Shown: positions 24,095 through 35,714, numbered from the stretch's first letter. The stretch is DNA of 64,000 nt from Siphonodentalium dalli (GCA_032622095.1 CP136063.1:29888987-29952986), one strand, 5' to 3'. The notes: generated by a model from the letters alone, not told the origin. A program made the numbers and translations.

Positions 24095-24965
24095 TTGAAG
24101 GATTGCAACGGTGTAGCTTTTGTCAGTCATTATTGATGCCCACTAATCTAAAATAAGCTTGTTGCTGAACAATTTTTTGTAACTGAAGTTATGCTGATAC
24201 ATACGATTGAATATGCCATTATGGGTTATGCAGTTTGAATTGTCAATCATCCTTCATGTGACATCATATGAGGAACTACTAGCAACACACAGTGTCAAAC
24301 TTAAAAGCCTGTCACAATTGGCTTTTATCTACTGATTGTTTCATACAGAAATAGCTGGACCCTCGGAGCAGAACATTTGTACATATGAGTAATTTGACCC
24401 GGGGGACCTTTTTAGATAGGTCATGTTGACATCATATCACTTAATCACCTCTTTTCACTTAAAGTGGGACTAATAGACTTGTATATGATCAATAAAGAAA
24501 ATTTAATATCATTCCTGAAGATATACGGGAAAATTGGTAGCCGATTTTTAAATAACAGTCTAACACTATATAACACCTCTATCCTGATTCCATTTACGAC
24601 CTGTACAAACACGACGCAACTTGCATGTAAGCTCTGACCTATCTAATAAGAACCCCGGGTCAAATAACCCATACATAAAATGTTCAGCTCCGAGAGTCCA
24701 GTAATTTCTGTTTAAACAAAGTAGATAAAAGCCAATTGCGGGAGCCTTTTAAGTTTGACACTGCATGTCACTAGTAGTCCCTCATATGATCACATGAAGG
24801 AAGATTAACAATTCAGATGTATAATCCATAATGGAATATTCAATCGTATGAATCAGCATAACTTCAGTTACGGGTGGCCTATCACAAAAATATTTTCGGC
24901 AGCTTTCTGAGTGGATTAGCAGGCATCATTTCTGACTGAGAAAAGCTACGGGGTGTAACCATTTA
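24095..24965. mobile_element. Long inverted-repeat element (~870 bp)
   Basis: Arms of about 330 bp: 'gtaactgaagttatgctgat', 'tcatatgaggaactactag', 'tgtcaaacttaaaagcct' and 'tttgacccggggg' on the left recur inverted on the right (24650-24930). It is a non-autonomous fold-back element with no coding content. Confidence 0.8.
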
Positions 24966-25425
24966 ACATGTCCAATATTGTAACTTTTTGTTTTTTCTTA
25001 CTTGGTTTTAATATCCTACGTTCATAGTTACCATTCAAACTTATGCATATTAACCTCTTTGCTGCTAAATGACGTTATGACGTCGTGTGCTGGGCTGTTG
25101 AAGTTATTGTCATTTTCAAATGGGAAACTATAACGGGAATACCACAAGAACCATAAAACTGACTCAGTTGAAAGGCTATTATCGTTTACAATCGTGGAAC
25201 ATCATACACTGTTTGAATCTTAGAGATACAGTTATTCCGATGCACCAATCTCTGAGTTCCAGCCAGTTATGTATAATGGCCTACTGCTAGTGTGCTGAAG
25301 TAGGTCCCTAGTACCTATGCACCATATAGCACACAGCGTGTACTTTTACTTCCATAATAGTTACAGATGTCATTGCAGCGTAGATGTTAAATGGCTAATA
25401 AGTTTGAATGGTCAGGGTGCAGTTA

Positions 25426-25638
25426 CAGTAATGCCCCAATTAATCGACTCCATAACCACAGCAGAATTATGGGTAACTTTTCAGGATTTAGTTGGAAATA
25501 TGGCTTGTTGCCATTCAATGGAAAGCTCTCACCGAGAGCTTTCTGATGAATGGCAACAAGCCATATTTGCGACTAAATCCTGAAAAGTTACCCATAATTC
25601 TGCTGTGGTTATGGAGTCGATTAATTAGGGCATTACTG
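25426..25638. repeat. Near-perfect hairpin just upstream of the DUF4806 gene
   Basis: Arms of about 104 bp ('cagtaatgcccc' to 'gaaagctctc') pair across a loop of about 4 nt (centre near 25532). It ends 139 bp before the first coding ATG. An open frame across it is symmetric and not a gene. Confidence 0.9.
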
Positions 25639-25776
25639 TTTTATGCTGATTTTATGATTTTTTATTCTGATGATTTACCATGGTTTATATTTACTGCATT
25701 TGGTTTTCTGAATCTCCAATAGCTTTATTCGGATCGGTTATGATGTAGCACATGCAGTATCCTCATTATAATTGAG

Positions 25777-25999
25777 ATGGTTATCCGTGTTTGTAGGCAT
25801 CGCTTTGCAGTGGTGGAGTTTCTTGATACTGGGGAGGTGGATGTGGTGCCTGTTAGCTGGCTGAGGGATGATACTAGTATCTGTATGTGGCCACCAAAAA
25901 TCTGGACAGAGAGTCGTGTATTAAAATTTATTATTAATTCCATTGAGCCAACAGAGGAATTTGAATGTTGGGAAGTCAGAAGGGTTATGGCAAGGACTG
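25777..25999 (+). CDS. DUF4806 gene, coding exon 1
   Basis: ATG 25777, then the HRFAVVEF...VPVSWL...MWPPK module. The donor is GTGAGT at 26000. It ends one base into a codon, matching exon 2. Confidence 0.8.
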
Positions 26000-28900
26000 G
26001 TGAGTATTTCTGATTCACACTATTAATTTTCATAGATTCCAGATTATTAAAATGTTCATTTAAAGTTTCATAGGTTTAATTGAATACTAATTAGTCGAGT
26101 GTTTCAAAAACTGGACTTATGGTTTGGCGAGGGACGGTTGGCGGGCGGGCGGGCGGACCTAATGAATGCCTTATAACTTTTACATTTGTTAACGGATTCA
26201 AAAAAAATTTGGTATGGCATTTGCTCCCAATGACTATTTACTGCCTGTAGAAAATGAGTTATCCATCTTAGATGGTTTTTAGTTAAGTTTTTCACTGATA
26301 GCGCGATATCTCACGCAAATATTAACCAATTTCAACAATATACAATTTTTTTTCCGCAGTTATGGGTCTTAGTTTGTCTATTTTTAGCAAATTTATCACC
26401 GTTAGCGCGATAACTCGATGAAATATAAACTGATTTCAACAATATTTGGTATATGAGTCTTCTGCAACAATATCTCGGACGAGTTCTCGAAAACCAGGTT
26501 TGTACGAATTTTTTTCGTGGAGTTATGGGTCTTAGTTTGTCTATTTTTAGAAATTTTATCACCGTTGGCGCGATAACTCGATGAAATATAAACTGATTTC
26601 AACAATATTTGGTATATGAGTCTTCTGCAACAATATCTCGGACGAGTTCTCGAAAACCAGGTTTGTACGAATTTTTTTCGTGGAGTTATGGGTCTTAGTT
26701 TGTCTATTTTTAGAAATTTTATCACCGTTGGCGCGATAACTCGATGAGATATTAACCAATTTCAACAATATTTGGTATATGAGACTCTTGCAACAATATC
26801 TCGGACGAGTTCAAAAACCAGGTTTGTACGAATTTTTTTCCGGAGTTATGGGTCTTAGTTTGTCTATTTTTAGCAAATTTATCACCGTTAGCTTTTCTTC
26901 GTACCAGTACCGCATTTATTGGAATTGCATGGTATTCTACTTTGGCTGCTATGGCTTTTTCCATGGCATTTCTTTTTGTCATAGATAATTTGAAAGGCTG
27001 ATAGTGACGCAATAGTCTGAATTTGCATGTCTTCTATATTCTGATATACTATTAAGCTACAACTTAATTTGTTAGTATTTTCTGATAATGATCTATATAA
27101 ATTTCATTACTAGTAAATAATTTTTTTCCCCTTTTATTGCAGACAGCTATAAGATGGCCAAAGAAAAGGCTATAAAAGCACAACAAGTTTCTGACGTACA
27201 ATCAGAAAATATTACTACACCCACGAAGAGAAAACATAAGGTATGGTGATTCAATATCATGTTATTCATTTGATCATGGGGTGATTGTTTTAGATACTGA
27301 TACAGACGTTGATAATGAAAAAATCACAATTTCAATTTGAAAAAATAAATCAGCTTTTAAAAAAAATACTTACCATTTTATGTGCCGTAATGCTAATTTT
27401 TATAAAATTGCAGACAGGGTAACTTAGCATTTATCGATGTGCACTGGACGATTATACGATTTCGGACAGATTTAGCAGGAGTGGTGGGCCTCCAGTGAAA
27501 GTTAAAAAAAAAAATTACTCATTTCTTGTTATTAATTTGAGCAAGGAGTTCAATCTAAAAATAAATTTTAAAAAACTATTTTTTTCTTGGAAAAGGGTCA
27601 TAACTCCATATCAAATCCATATTCGAACTCGATCTGTATTTTGGGTTGAGAAACTTACATACCAAATTTGGTTCCGATCAGATAAAAAAAATTTGAGTTG
27701 ATGTAGCATGCGTGAATTCTAAGTAAAAAAAGGTCCAAAGTCAAAACTTGGATCAAACCCATATTCGAACACGATCTGCGTAATGTGTCTACGACCAGAC
27801 GAACGGCTCAACAAGCGGACGGATGAACAACGAGTGGTCAATCTGGACATTGACACTGTTTACCCATACTATGGTATGGTTAAACATAAAAACAGGATAT
27901 TTGAAGTGTTTTACTGATTCTAATACTGTTCTTAGTCATTATAATGGTATTATAAATGAGTTCTTGTGTTGCATAATAGTTATTGGATCTCTGAAATGTG
28001 AAGATATAGGGTAAATTGAACTCCAGTATTCATGATTTCTCCCTGATAATAGTCAATTTCTCTCTAATAATCTAATCTAAGTGACTTCTCCTATTTCAAT
28101 TATTTATGCTGGTCCATATTACCTTAAAGGGGTACTGTACGCCATTTTCATTAAATTTCCGGTGACAACAACGATCTAATATCGATAATATATAGAAACA
28201 TAAGTAATTTGAGTCGAAGATGTATTCTGTAAACGCTCAGGTTAATAGGCTGTCTTAAAATTTAATAATTTAAAAGTTAATAATTTGATATAAATTGAAT
28301 TTATGGCTGGAGCCATAAAATGGCGTCAATTAAATTACGAATTTCCGTAATCATTTAAAGTAATAAGGGATACTGGGTTGTTAAACCGATCGCACACACG
28401 ATCGCTTAAAATATTATGATGATACGGGGGGAACACTCAAGCCACTCACTGACTAGCGACGATACAATAACTTAAATGATTATATGGGACTAGTATGCAT
28501 ATAATATAACTTTTATTTGATTCATTTGGTTGAAAACTGTACAAAAATTACTCGACAACGACAATTTGTATTTTTGCATTCCGGTAAATTTGTCATCCGT
28601 AACACTACTTCGTACTCAACAGACTTTCAAATAATGAAAAAATTGTTACCTTATTCTCCGACTTGGAGACTATAAAAACCAACTACAACATTTGGCGTAC
28701 AGTATCCCTTTAAATGGTTAAAGCAATGGTAAATACGTAACAAATGTTATAATTACGTTTAATTTACAGGCCACTAAAAGGTTTCTGCAGAGCGGTACCA
28801 GTACTGATGAAAGCCCTGATGATCGATTTAAACGGGTTCGAATAAATAAGCCACCCAGATATCCAGCTGTATCGCCTTCGCCTGCACCTGCACCTGCTGA

Positions 28901-31900
28901 GACAGTAGCCTCATTCAATCGACCTCCAGTGACTGGTAATATTAAAACACTTGACATGTTGCCATTCCCAAATTTGAAGCCATTATGGGGCCAATTCCTA
29001 CTATACTCAACATAATAAGTTTAATCACTAACTTGTAGCCATATTGGATCCACCCAGCCCCATTCCGTTATTTTACTGCTACAGATCAAAGTTCTGGAGT
29101 TCCATATATTGAGCTGTTAATATTTTTGACTTCCATATATGTCCTACATTTATGAATTACTCATAATGAAAATACAGATCAAGTTAGAATTTAGATTCGG
29201 TCTGCCCATTTTTACCGCAGTTATTCTACAAAGCCCCAGCTCAAAATGAAGCCACCATTTCGGGGCTTGGAAGCCAAAATCTCCATAAATGATACTTGAA
29301 TCAATAAATGGGATGTGAAACTAACTACAAGGCATGTGATGATGTTTCTCGTAACTGTGTGTTGTTTACCTGCGTAAAGAAATAGTCTGCAGATAAATAA
29401 GACTGAGGTATTTAATGGCGTAAATTTAATATCATGCACCGACACTGATTCTTGTTCATTCCTTGTCATATTCATCATTTTAGTGATGAAAGCATATGTC
29501 ATTGTTAACCCACAGGTGCTACTAAAATATATGCACAAAGTGGTAAATCAACTATACAGGGAAATTTCAAACCCATAGTACCTTTGCAAACCACCTCCCA
29601 TTTTCCCCGGTCTCCAAACGCTATTGTCTGAAAAACTTGTACAATAGGTAATTGAGAATGTAGAACTAATTTCAACTAATATTTGTTCTTTTTTGTTTCA
29701 TAGTTTAATGTTAGGCACAAATTCAGTAACATAATATCAAACACAGAGATTAATCTGTCCATAAATTTTAAATCCAGTTACCATGTATCTTGGATAAAAT
29801 TGTGTAATGTCAGTCACACTTACATTAGTCGATGTCATGTTCATGTGCTGCATATGGTAAAAAAAATTATTACACGATCCTACTCTTATTCCATTCAATA
29901 AACCCATTCTATAAATTGTGATATTAAACGTTCGTTTAATAACAGGAAATAGTGCCAGGTGACCTTTGACTTCCGGTTTCTCGTATGTTTACATTCCGTA
30001 CGCTACGACTCTAAATACCATGGCTTCCAATATTTTTCTAACAAACTATAATGAGTGAAGAGTTTGAAAAGTTATGTCATTAAATATACGCTATTAAATA
30101 CGCCAAAGAGTCTTTATTTATCTGGGACTATTTCTTTACGCGGACAAACAACGCATAGTTCAGTGAAACGTCATCGCATGCCTTATAGAAGCCGATCTTA
30201 GTTTCGCGCCCTATCTGTTGATTTAAGTATGTTTTGTCGAAGTTTTGGATCATGTAATAAATAGAATCTACAACTCGTCCCCAGTTTATAGCGGAATTTA
30301 CAAAACTCGTCCAGTAAATTAGGTCTGAACCTCGCCAAAGGCTCAGTCCAGGCCTAATTTACTGAACTCGTTTTGTAAATTCCACTATAAACTGGGGACT
30401 CGTTGTAGATCCTCTATATATTAAATGCATTTAAACCCCATAAGATATGATTGGTAGGGCAATAATTCCTCATTTGGATCAGAAAATGTTGGAAATATTT
30501 GCCAGTCACGCATAATTTGGACAACAAAACATATTTTCATGTTAGTTCTAAGCTTAAATTTTTCTTTTACATTATCTTGAAATATCTACCACGAAAAATT
30601 AACAAAGAAAATCATATGTGTTTCTGTAAATTTAAGACAAATTTAATTTGAAAACAAGTTGGCACTGTGCCTTGATATTTTCATGTAATGTCAGTCACGC
30701 TAACATTGAACGATGTCATTTTATCATCGCTTGACTAAACTCAGAATAATGCTAATATTTTCGTTGCACCCTCGCACAAGCCAAAATCACACATAGAAAT
30801 AAGATTATATATTTATAAATGTTGCTCTATTAATCACAATGAATCTGGAAAAAAGTTCTTTGAATGTAATGTCAGTCACTTGGAATTGCACTCTAGGTTT
30901 TAAATCCTGCATTTGTTACATGTCTTATAAGTATCTTTGTAGAAAATATCTCACTTTCTTAGTAACTGATCATCTCCTATATATTTTGAATGAACCAGAA
31001 TTGCTCATCTTTGGTTATCATTTTTTATTGCAGCAGTTGACAGAAGAGTTCTCACGCTTCTTGTAGAACTAAAGAGTCAAATGGACCCGTTAACCAAAAA
31101 AGTCGATACACTGCTTCAAAGAAAGTCGACTGAAGCTGTGGAAGAAGATGATGGTGTGGAGGTGAGTCTCCCGGTTTGCACTCGAGATGCACTTGTGCAT
31201 CTTGAGAGTAGGCTGGGAGACGAACCTGCCGTTCGGAGACATTTGGTAAGTCAGTATTTCCAGGCTTGTTCATATGATGGGGTTTTTTTTTTGGATTACA
31301 TATATCGAAATACAGCTCAAGTCCGAATTTCGTTTTAATCCGATAATTTTTGCGAGAGTTATGGCCCATTTTTTGACGTAATTTGACTTAGAAAAATCCC
31401 TGAAATTTGTTGTCTGGATGATAACTTTAGTTAGAGTGAACCGATTTCAATCAAATTTGGTATGTGGGTTTATTAGGAGAAAAGACAGCTCAAGTTGGAA
31501 TTTGGGTTCCGTCCGCAAATTTTCACTGGAGTTATGCCCCTTATTTGACGTAATTTGACTTAGAAAATCCCTGAAATTTGTTGTCCGCATGATAACTTTA
31601 CTAGAGCTTATCGGATTCAATGATAATTTGGTATATTACTTTCTCCCACCAAAACACAGGTCAAGTTCAAATTTGAGTTCCGTCCGCCAATTTTTACCAG
31701 AGTTATGCCCCTTTTTTATCAGTTTCCGCCGAGAGGGCGTATATTGCACGCCCATGGTAGCTCTTGTTGGCACATTAATTAGAATGGTTTTTCGTCACAA
31801 GAACACAACAATGATTGGATTGCCAGATCACAATTTTACTTGGTGCATACAAATTTCAGGATATGTTGATAAAAATCTTATAAATGTTGTCTCACATTCA

Positions 31901-34900
31901 ATTATGTGATTTAATCGCTCGTTTCATATATATAAAACCCAGTTAGCCAGACTTGAGGTCCCAGTTAGCCAAGGTCCAAGTTAGCTGGATACCACTAGCA
32001 AGTGCGGGGCTTTATTTTTTTCGCATGCGTGTTAATCGCAATTTACAACAGATATAATACACACAATGAAGCCCATGCATGGAATGACTTTGCATGAACA
32101 GGATGTTGTATTGTGGTATGGTAAAGATATATATTACATATAGAATACCTTTACTTTGTCCATAGTGTGCACAATTTGAATTCCACATGCCATGCATGAT
32201 TAACTAACTGATAAGCTACATACTATGATATAGATACCAACACTAACTAGTAATCAACAGAAAAGCGACTTGCCATAGGGTCCTGCGAATATTCGAGATT
32301 CGATTCGAAAGTCAAATTCGATTCGAATTCGATTCGAAATTTCCAACTCGAAATTTCGAATAAACACTGACAAAAAAGTAAGCTGTTTACGGACAAGTGC
32401 ACACGTCGATCTTCGCTGCTTCTGTGCCATATAATTCCCGAAAATTATGAATATATGCACCTTATAATTCTTATTGTACATCGCGAATGTTCGCATGCTA
32501 TTAAATATAAGTATAGCCAGTAATTAGCAACTATAGGACGACTAAATATATCTGAATTCTAGCTTTGAACATGGTAGCCAAAAGCTCAGAGATCGCCGAT
32601 GGACCGACGACACGCGTAAATTATAATAGCGATGAGATGCTTAAAAGCATTGTCTATATTGGTCATTACTCGAGTTACCATGGATATCTCGATCAATTTT
32701 TGTGGTGTAATTCTACTTTTTCAAATTGTACAACAAAAACATCAGTTTCCCGCACGTGACTTTTCCCGTTTTGTCTAAAACCGCGCACACGAGGTACCAA
32801 TGGAGTACACCACTAACCCCTTTTCTAGTGATTCGTCGTTCGAACGAAGTATGGATGCAAATGGATATTGGCCAGATGATTTTATGCATGGTATGTTGAT
32901 ATATGTTACGACCAAATGAAGTTTCTTAATAAGTGTATTTAACAATAAAATAAATGTAACTTTCCCATCCTCCGCATTCGTCGCGGTTGACATTCGTTCT
33001 GTAATATCGCCGAAAATGTAAACAACACGTGCGTGACAATTTGTCGTCCGTTATTCATGTTTATTTTAAACATGATAAAAGCTGCATGTAGTGCAGAAAC
33101 TTACACGTGTGATGAATGCAATGTGGTATATAAATCGCAAGCGTCTGGGACAAGAAGACATCTAAGCATCCAGCACTATATACATAAACAGGCCACCCTG
33201 CGACTGTTGTCGCATCTTCAAGTTTATAAAAACGGGTGTTTCCGAGTGCTGATTTGCAATTGTGCATGTACATGCAAACTCTACAAATTGCGCGTGAATT
33301 TAATTCCGATAATACGTTTAGTGGTTATATATCTAATCGTCGTTACGACCGCATGGACGTTTTAATCTGTTTTTTTCTCTCTCAACAATTCTCAATTGAA
33401 ATTAATAGTATCGGGAACGACGGTTGATCGCCACACAAGCTATGATGGAATTTCATGGAAGTTCAAAGAACGTTTCTCAAATCGTCTAATCATTGACATT
33501 AAATGCCTAATTGAGAATGCAACACACAGGTATGATTCGATTCGATTACGTAGACTCGATTCGATATTCGATTCGATCAAAATCTCCAATTCGCAGGACC
33601 CTAACTTGCCACTTCAAATTTTCTGGTTTAATACAAAACGTCCAACAGGACATCGAAAGTGGGCCTGTGATAAAAAAAAAATCCATTCATGGGGTGTAAA
33701 GTCCACTCATGGGGTGTTAGGTCCATTCATGGGGTGTTAGGTCCATTCATGGGATGTAAGTTCCATTCATGGGGTGTTAGGTCCATTCATTGGGTGTGAG
33801 GTCCACTCATGGGGTGTTAGGTCCATTCATGGGGTGTTAGGTCCATTCATGGGGTGTTAGGTCCACTCATGAATATTCCCAGCTCAAAATTTTGCTTGGT
33901 TCATGGGGTGTGAACTTCAGTTTGAAATAGGGGGTCCAGACATTTCCCAACAGGGATCCTGAAGCCAACTAATAAACTACAACAACTCATCTCTCCCCGC
34001 ATCCCCTACAATGTTAACCGTCAACTAATAGATTACTTATCTCTCCCACATGCCCCCTACAACTCATCTCTCCCCCACTCCCCCTACAACATTGACTGTT
34101 CCCCACACCCACTACAACATTAACTGTCCACTAACAAATTACTGATCTCTCCCATGTGCCCCCTACAACGTAAACTGTCAATTAATAAATTAATCATCTC
34201 TCCCCCATGCCCCCTACAACTTTAACTTATCTCTCCCCCGTGCCCCCTACAACAACTCATCTCTCCACTGCACCCCCTACAACAACTCATCTCTCCCCCG
34301 CACCCCTACAACATTAATTCATTAATTATAACGAATACCCCCACTACCTGAATGTAAATGGAGTTGAAATATAGATTTTCTTAATAAATTTCATGATGCA
34401 AAAGCACATTACAGAGCGTGTTTCGTAGTGTACATTTTGTTTGCCACATTATTTTGTCCCCCGCAGACTAAAACATACATTAGGAATTTTTTTTTTTAAT
34501 TAAAATCTGGCTTTGCCTAGGCCAATGAATTGCTGACCATAGAATATTCAATACAGGTAGATGAAGATGTCTTTCTTGTGGACACATTGATACACATATA
34601 GTGATGTGTTAATTATATCTACTTTTCTTTCAGGAGCGAGACTTATGTCATCGTGGAGGGAGCACCCTAAAAAAATGCTTAAAAATAATTTTGGGAGGTC
34701 TAATTGGGCATAGCTTAGCAGAGAAATTCAATTGGGCAGGCAAAGGGACAAAGGACCCATTTAGAGACCTGCGAATGGTCCAAGTTATACACAGTGAGTA
34801 TATATATTCTTATTTCATTTTATCTCTTTTCGCTTGCAGCTGTAGATCATAGTGATTTGATTTGGAAGCAACAACATATAATTAAGTTAATGTGGCCTTA

Positions 34901-35714
34901 CCAGGAAATTTATCACTATCCAATTAATAAAATACGAGAATTCAACATGAGACCTCCGTCTGAGGAAGAGAATTTGGATGTTATACCATATTATCCTGAA
35001 CTGAATAGAAAATAGTTGTATTTAGTTGTTTTATACAGTACTTGTTTAGTGTTGCAGGTATGGGAGCCCAAACTCGAGAAGCTCAAATGTCCCTGAATTT
35101 TCCACTTTTTCAACAATATGCTATGTAAATAAAAAATCTGCATTTGCAATAGAGCCTTTATTTGCATGTTCCATTTTGAAATCAGAAATATGTCATATTT
35201 ATAATATATGGATCTCTACCGGTATCTGTGTTGTTTCATTGTAGAAGCCTCATTAAGTTACATGGGGATACATGCTGCTTTGAAATATGCAAACTGATAT
35301 GTGCGAGAGAAGTTGTATTGTATTGTATAAACACAATAAACATTGGAAATGGGCATTAAATGCTCTTTTTATTTAATTGGATAACTAAATTTGGGGGGGA
35401 AAAATATATATTATAATTTCTTTTTTTTCAAGATAAAATTTTTGAAATGATCAAAATGTAAGTGAAACGCACAGGGAATTTTGTACAGGGACCACAGGCC
35501 CCTCCAATGCTGAATAAGCTAGTTCAGCTAGTTTATTATAAAGTATGTCATTAGCAAAATTATTCAATTGTTACAAATATTTTCGGCTAATAAATTATTT
35601 CCAGGAGCTGTTAGATCAAACGTAATGTATAGAGAGGAATGTATGGACAGGATCAATGATGGTATAAAGGAATGGTTCCGATTCTCAAAAGACAGGCGCC
35701 GAAAGGAGGACTAA
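25777..35714 (+). CDS. Split gene: AVVEF/WPP N-terminal module plus DUF4806 domain (322 aa)
   Basis: Six coding exons join in frame with GT-AG introns: 25777-25999, 27143-27240, 28770-28935, 31034-31245, 34634-34793 and 35605-35714. They total 969 nt including TAA. Residues 1-74 carry an HRFAVVEFLDTGEV...VPVSWL...MWPPK module. Residues 75-200 are basic and Pro/Ala-rich (PAVSPSPAPAPAE). A heptad-like segment (about 165-190) is followed by LPVCTRDALVHLESRL, GGSTLKKCL, AEKFNWAGKGTKDPF and AVRSN...WFRFSKDRRRKED, which match the usual landmarks of DUF4806. Function is unknown. Such proteins are widespread in invertebrate genomes and I associate them with transposon-rich loci; here one lies 3 kb downstream of a transposase-like gene on the same strand. 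Start alternatives: the first exon could instead begin after the AG at 25795-25796. An alternative last exon exists at 34840. All frames are intact, so the gene may be functional. Confidence 0.82.
26288..26905. repeat. 163-bp tandem repeat in intron 1
   Basis: Unit starts (TCACCGTT(A/G)GC) lie at 26396, 26559, 26722 and 26882, giving units of 163, 163 and 160 bp, with a shorter diverged unit on the left. Each contains 'ttcaacaatatttggtatat', 'atatctcggacgagttc' and 'ttatgggtcttagtttgtct'. Minus-strand frames that repeat every 54-55 residues are artefacts of the array. Confidence 0.92.
27143..27240 (+). CDS. DUF4806 gene, coding exon 2
   Basis: 98 nt after the acceptor 'ttttattgcag'. It encodes DSYKMAKEKAIKAQQ...KRKHK, a basic stretch, and the donor is GTATGG at 27241. 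The DSY-x-A-x-x-K start joins exon 1 naturally. Confidence 0.8.
27480..27830. repeat. Dispersed 'catattcgaac(t/a)cgatctg' repeat, two units (intron 2)
   Basis: 'aaatccatattcgaactcga' (about 27613) and 'aacccatattcgaacacgat' (about 27756) mark two units. They are followed by 'gaccagacgaacggc', another mollusc-type repeat ending. Confidence 0.6.
28124..28713. mobile_element. TTAA-flanked MITE, family 2, copy a (590 bp; intron 2)
   Basis: TTAA at 28124-28127 and 28710-28713 with AGGGGTACTGTACGCCA / TGGCGTACAGTATCCCT termini. A second copy is at 49189-50351. Confidence 0.88.
28770..28935 (+). CDS. DUF4806 gene, coding exon 3
   Basis: 166 nt after 'gtttaatttacag'. It encodes a basic, Ser/Pro/Ala-rich linker (PAVSPSPAPAPAE). 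The donor is GTAATA at 28936. It begins in phase 0 and ends in phase 1. Confidence 0.78.
28970..29150. repeat. Partial copy of the 36.1-kb fold-back element (intron 3)
   Basis: 'ccattatggggccaattcct', 'ataagtttaatcactaact' and 'gttctggagttccatatat' match the left half of the element at 36098-36594. Confidence 0.8.
29151..31033. other. Intron 3 remainder; one hairpin, no other gene seen
   Basis: AT-rich sequence with scattered 'atgtcagtcac' words (about 29810, 30690 and 30870), which may be remnants of one repeat. The only other structure is the hairpin at 30263-30415. Confidence 0.5.
30263..30415. repeat. Hairpin, ~65-bp arms (intron 3)
   Basis: 'gaatctacaactcgtcccca' to 'ctgaacctcg' on the left is mirrored by 'ggcctaatttactgaactcg' to 'cgttgtagatcctct' on the right. 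Confidence 0.88.
31034..31245 (+). CDS. DUF4806 gene, coding exon 4 (NAGNAG acceptor)
   Basis: Follows 'ttttttattgcag'. A second CAG directly after it makes a tandem acceptor whose two forms differ by one residue and keep frame. It encodes AVDRRVLTLLVELK..., a heptad-like helix, an acidic EEDDGVE stretch, and LPVCTRDALVHLESRLGDEP, the start of the DUF4806 domain. The donor is GTAAGT at 31246. Confidence 0.85.
31290..31740. repeat. Dispersed mollusc-type repeat, three ~170-bp units (intron 4)
   Basis: Each unit carries 'acagctcaagt(c/t)(c/g)gaattt', 'gagttatg(g/c)ccc' and 'gacttagaaaa(t)ccctgaaat'. It is the clearest example in the window of the family also seen at 181, 20.2 and 27.6 kb. Confidence 0.8.
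32276..33603. mobile_element. hAT-type element with perfect 8-bp TSD (1328 bp; intron 4)
   Basis: Terminal repeats TAGGGTCCTGCGAAT / ATTCGCAGGACCCTA are flanked by identical octamers 'acttgcca' at 32268-32275 and 33604-33611. Subterminal GATTCGATTCG words lie at both ends. An 8-bp target duplication and a BED-finger remnant inside fit the hAT superfamily. No full transposase remains. Confidence 0.9.
33085..33186 (+). pseudogene. BED-type zinc-finger remnant of a hAT transposase
   Basis: The frame encodes CDECNVVYKSQ...TRRHLSIQHYIHK. The C-x2-C pair, the T-x2-HL segment and the C-terminal His pair are those of a BED finger, the DNA-binding module at the N-terminus of hAT transposases. It sits in a 110-codon frame starting at 33033, after which no RNase-H-like catalytic domain follows. 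It is probably an internally deleted copy. The fold assignment rests on motif spacing only. Confidence 0.6.
33690..33885. repeat. ~20-bp minisatellite (GGGGTGTTAGGTCCATTCAT)
   Basis: About ten head-to-tail copies with small changes (ccactcat/ccattcat, gtgag/gttag). Confidence 0.92.
33990..34325. repeat. C-rich degenerate tandem repeat (CTCTCCCCCATGCCCCCTACAAC)
   Basis: Repeats of 'catctctcccc(c/a)' and 'ccccctacaac', some with 'attaactgtc(c/a)actaa'. Strong C/G strand asymmetry. Confidence 0.8.
34634..34793 (+). CDS. DUF4806 gene, coding exon 5
   Basis: After 'ttttctttcag'. It encodes ERDLCHRGGSTLKKCL...AEKFNWAGKGTKDPFRDLRMVQVIH, the centre of the DUF4806 domain. The donor is GTGAGT at 34794, phase 1, compatible with either following exon. 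Confidence 0.88.
34840..35015 (+). CDS. DUF4806 gene, alternative last exon
   Basis: The acceptor 'ctcttttcgcttgcag' ends at 34839. The exon opens in the right phase and encodes VDHSDLIWKQQHIIKLM...PYYPELNRK to TAG at 35013-35015. This would give a 344-residue isoform whose end replaces the usual AVRSN...RRRKED tail. The intron between exon 5 and this exon would be only 46 nt, which is unusually short. A poly(A) signal follows at 35128. It could also be a chance frame or a captured exon. Confidence 0.5.
35128..35133 (+). terminator. Poly(A) signal AATAAA for the alternative last exon
   Basis: AATAAA lies 113 bp after the TAG at 35015. Another AATAAA follows near 35335. Confidence 0.4.
35605..35714 (+). 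CDS. DUF4806 gene, usual last exon
   Basis: After 'taaattatttccag'. It encodes (R)AVRSNVMYREECMDRINDGIK...RFSKDRRRKED to TAA at 35712-35714. The terminal W-x3-S/A-K-D-R-x-R-K-E pattern is the expected end of this protein family. Confidence 0.87.

Noticed and set aside
26332-26768. Minus-strand frames with a repeated K-F-L-K-I-D-K-L-R-P motif
   Set aside because: They follow the 163-bp intronic tandem repeat; no start context or domain.
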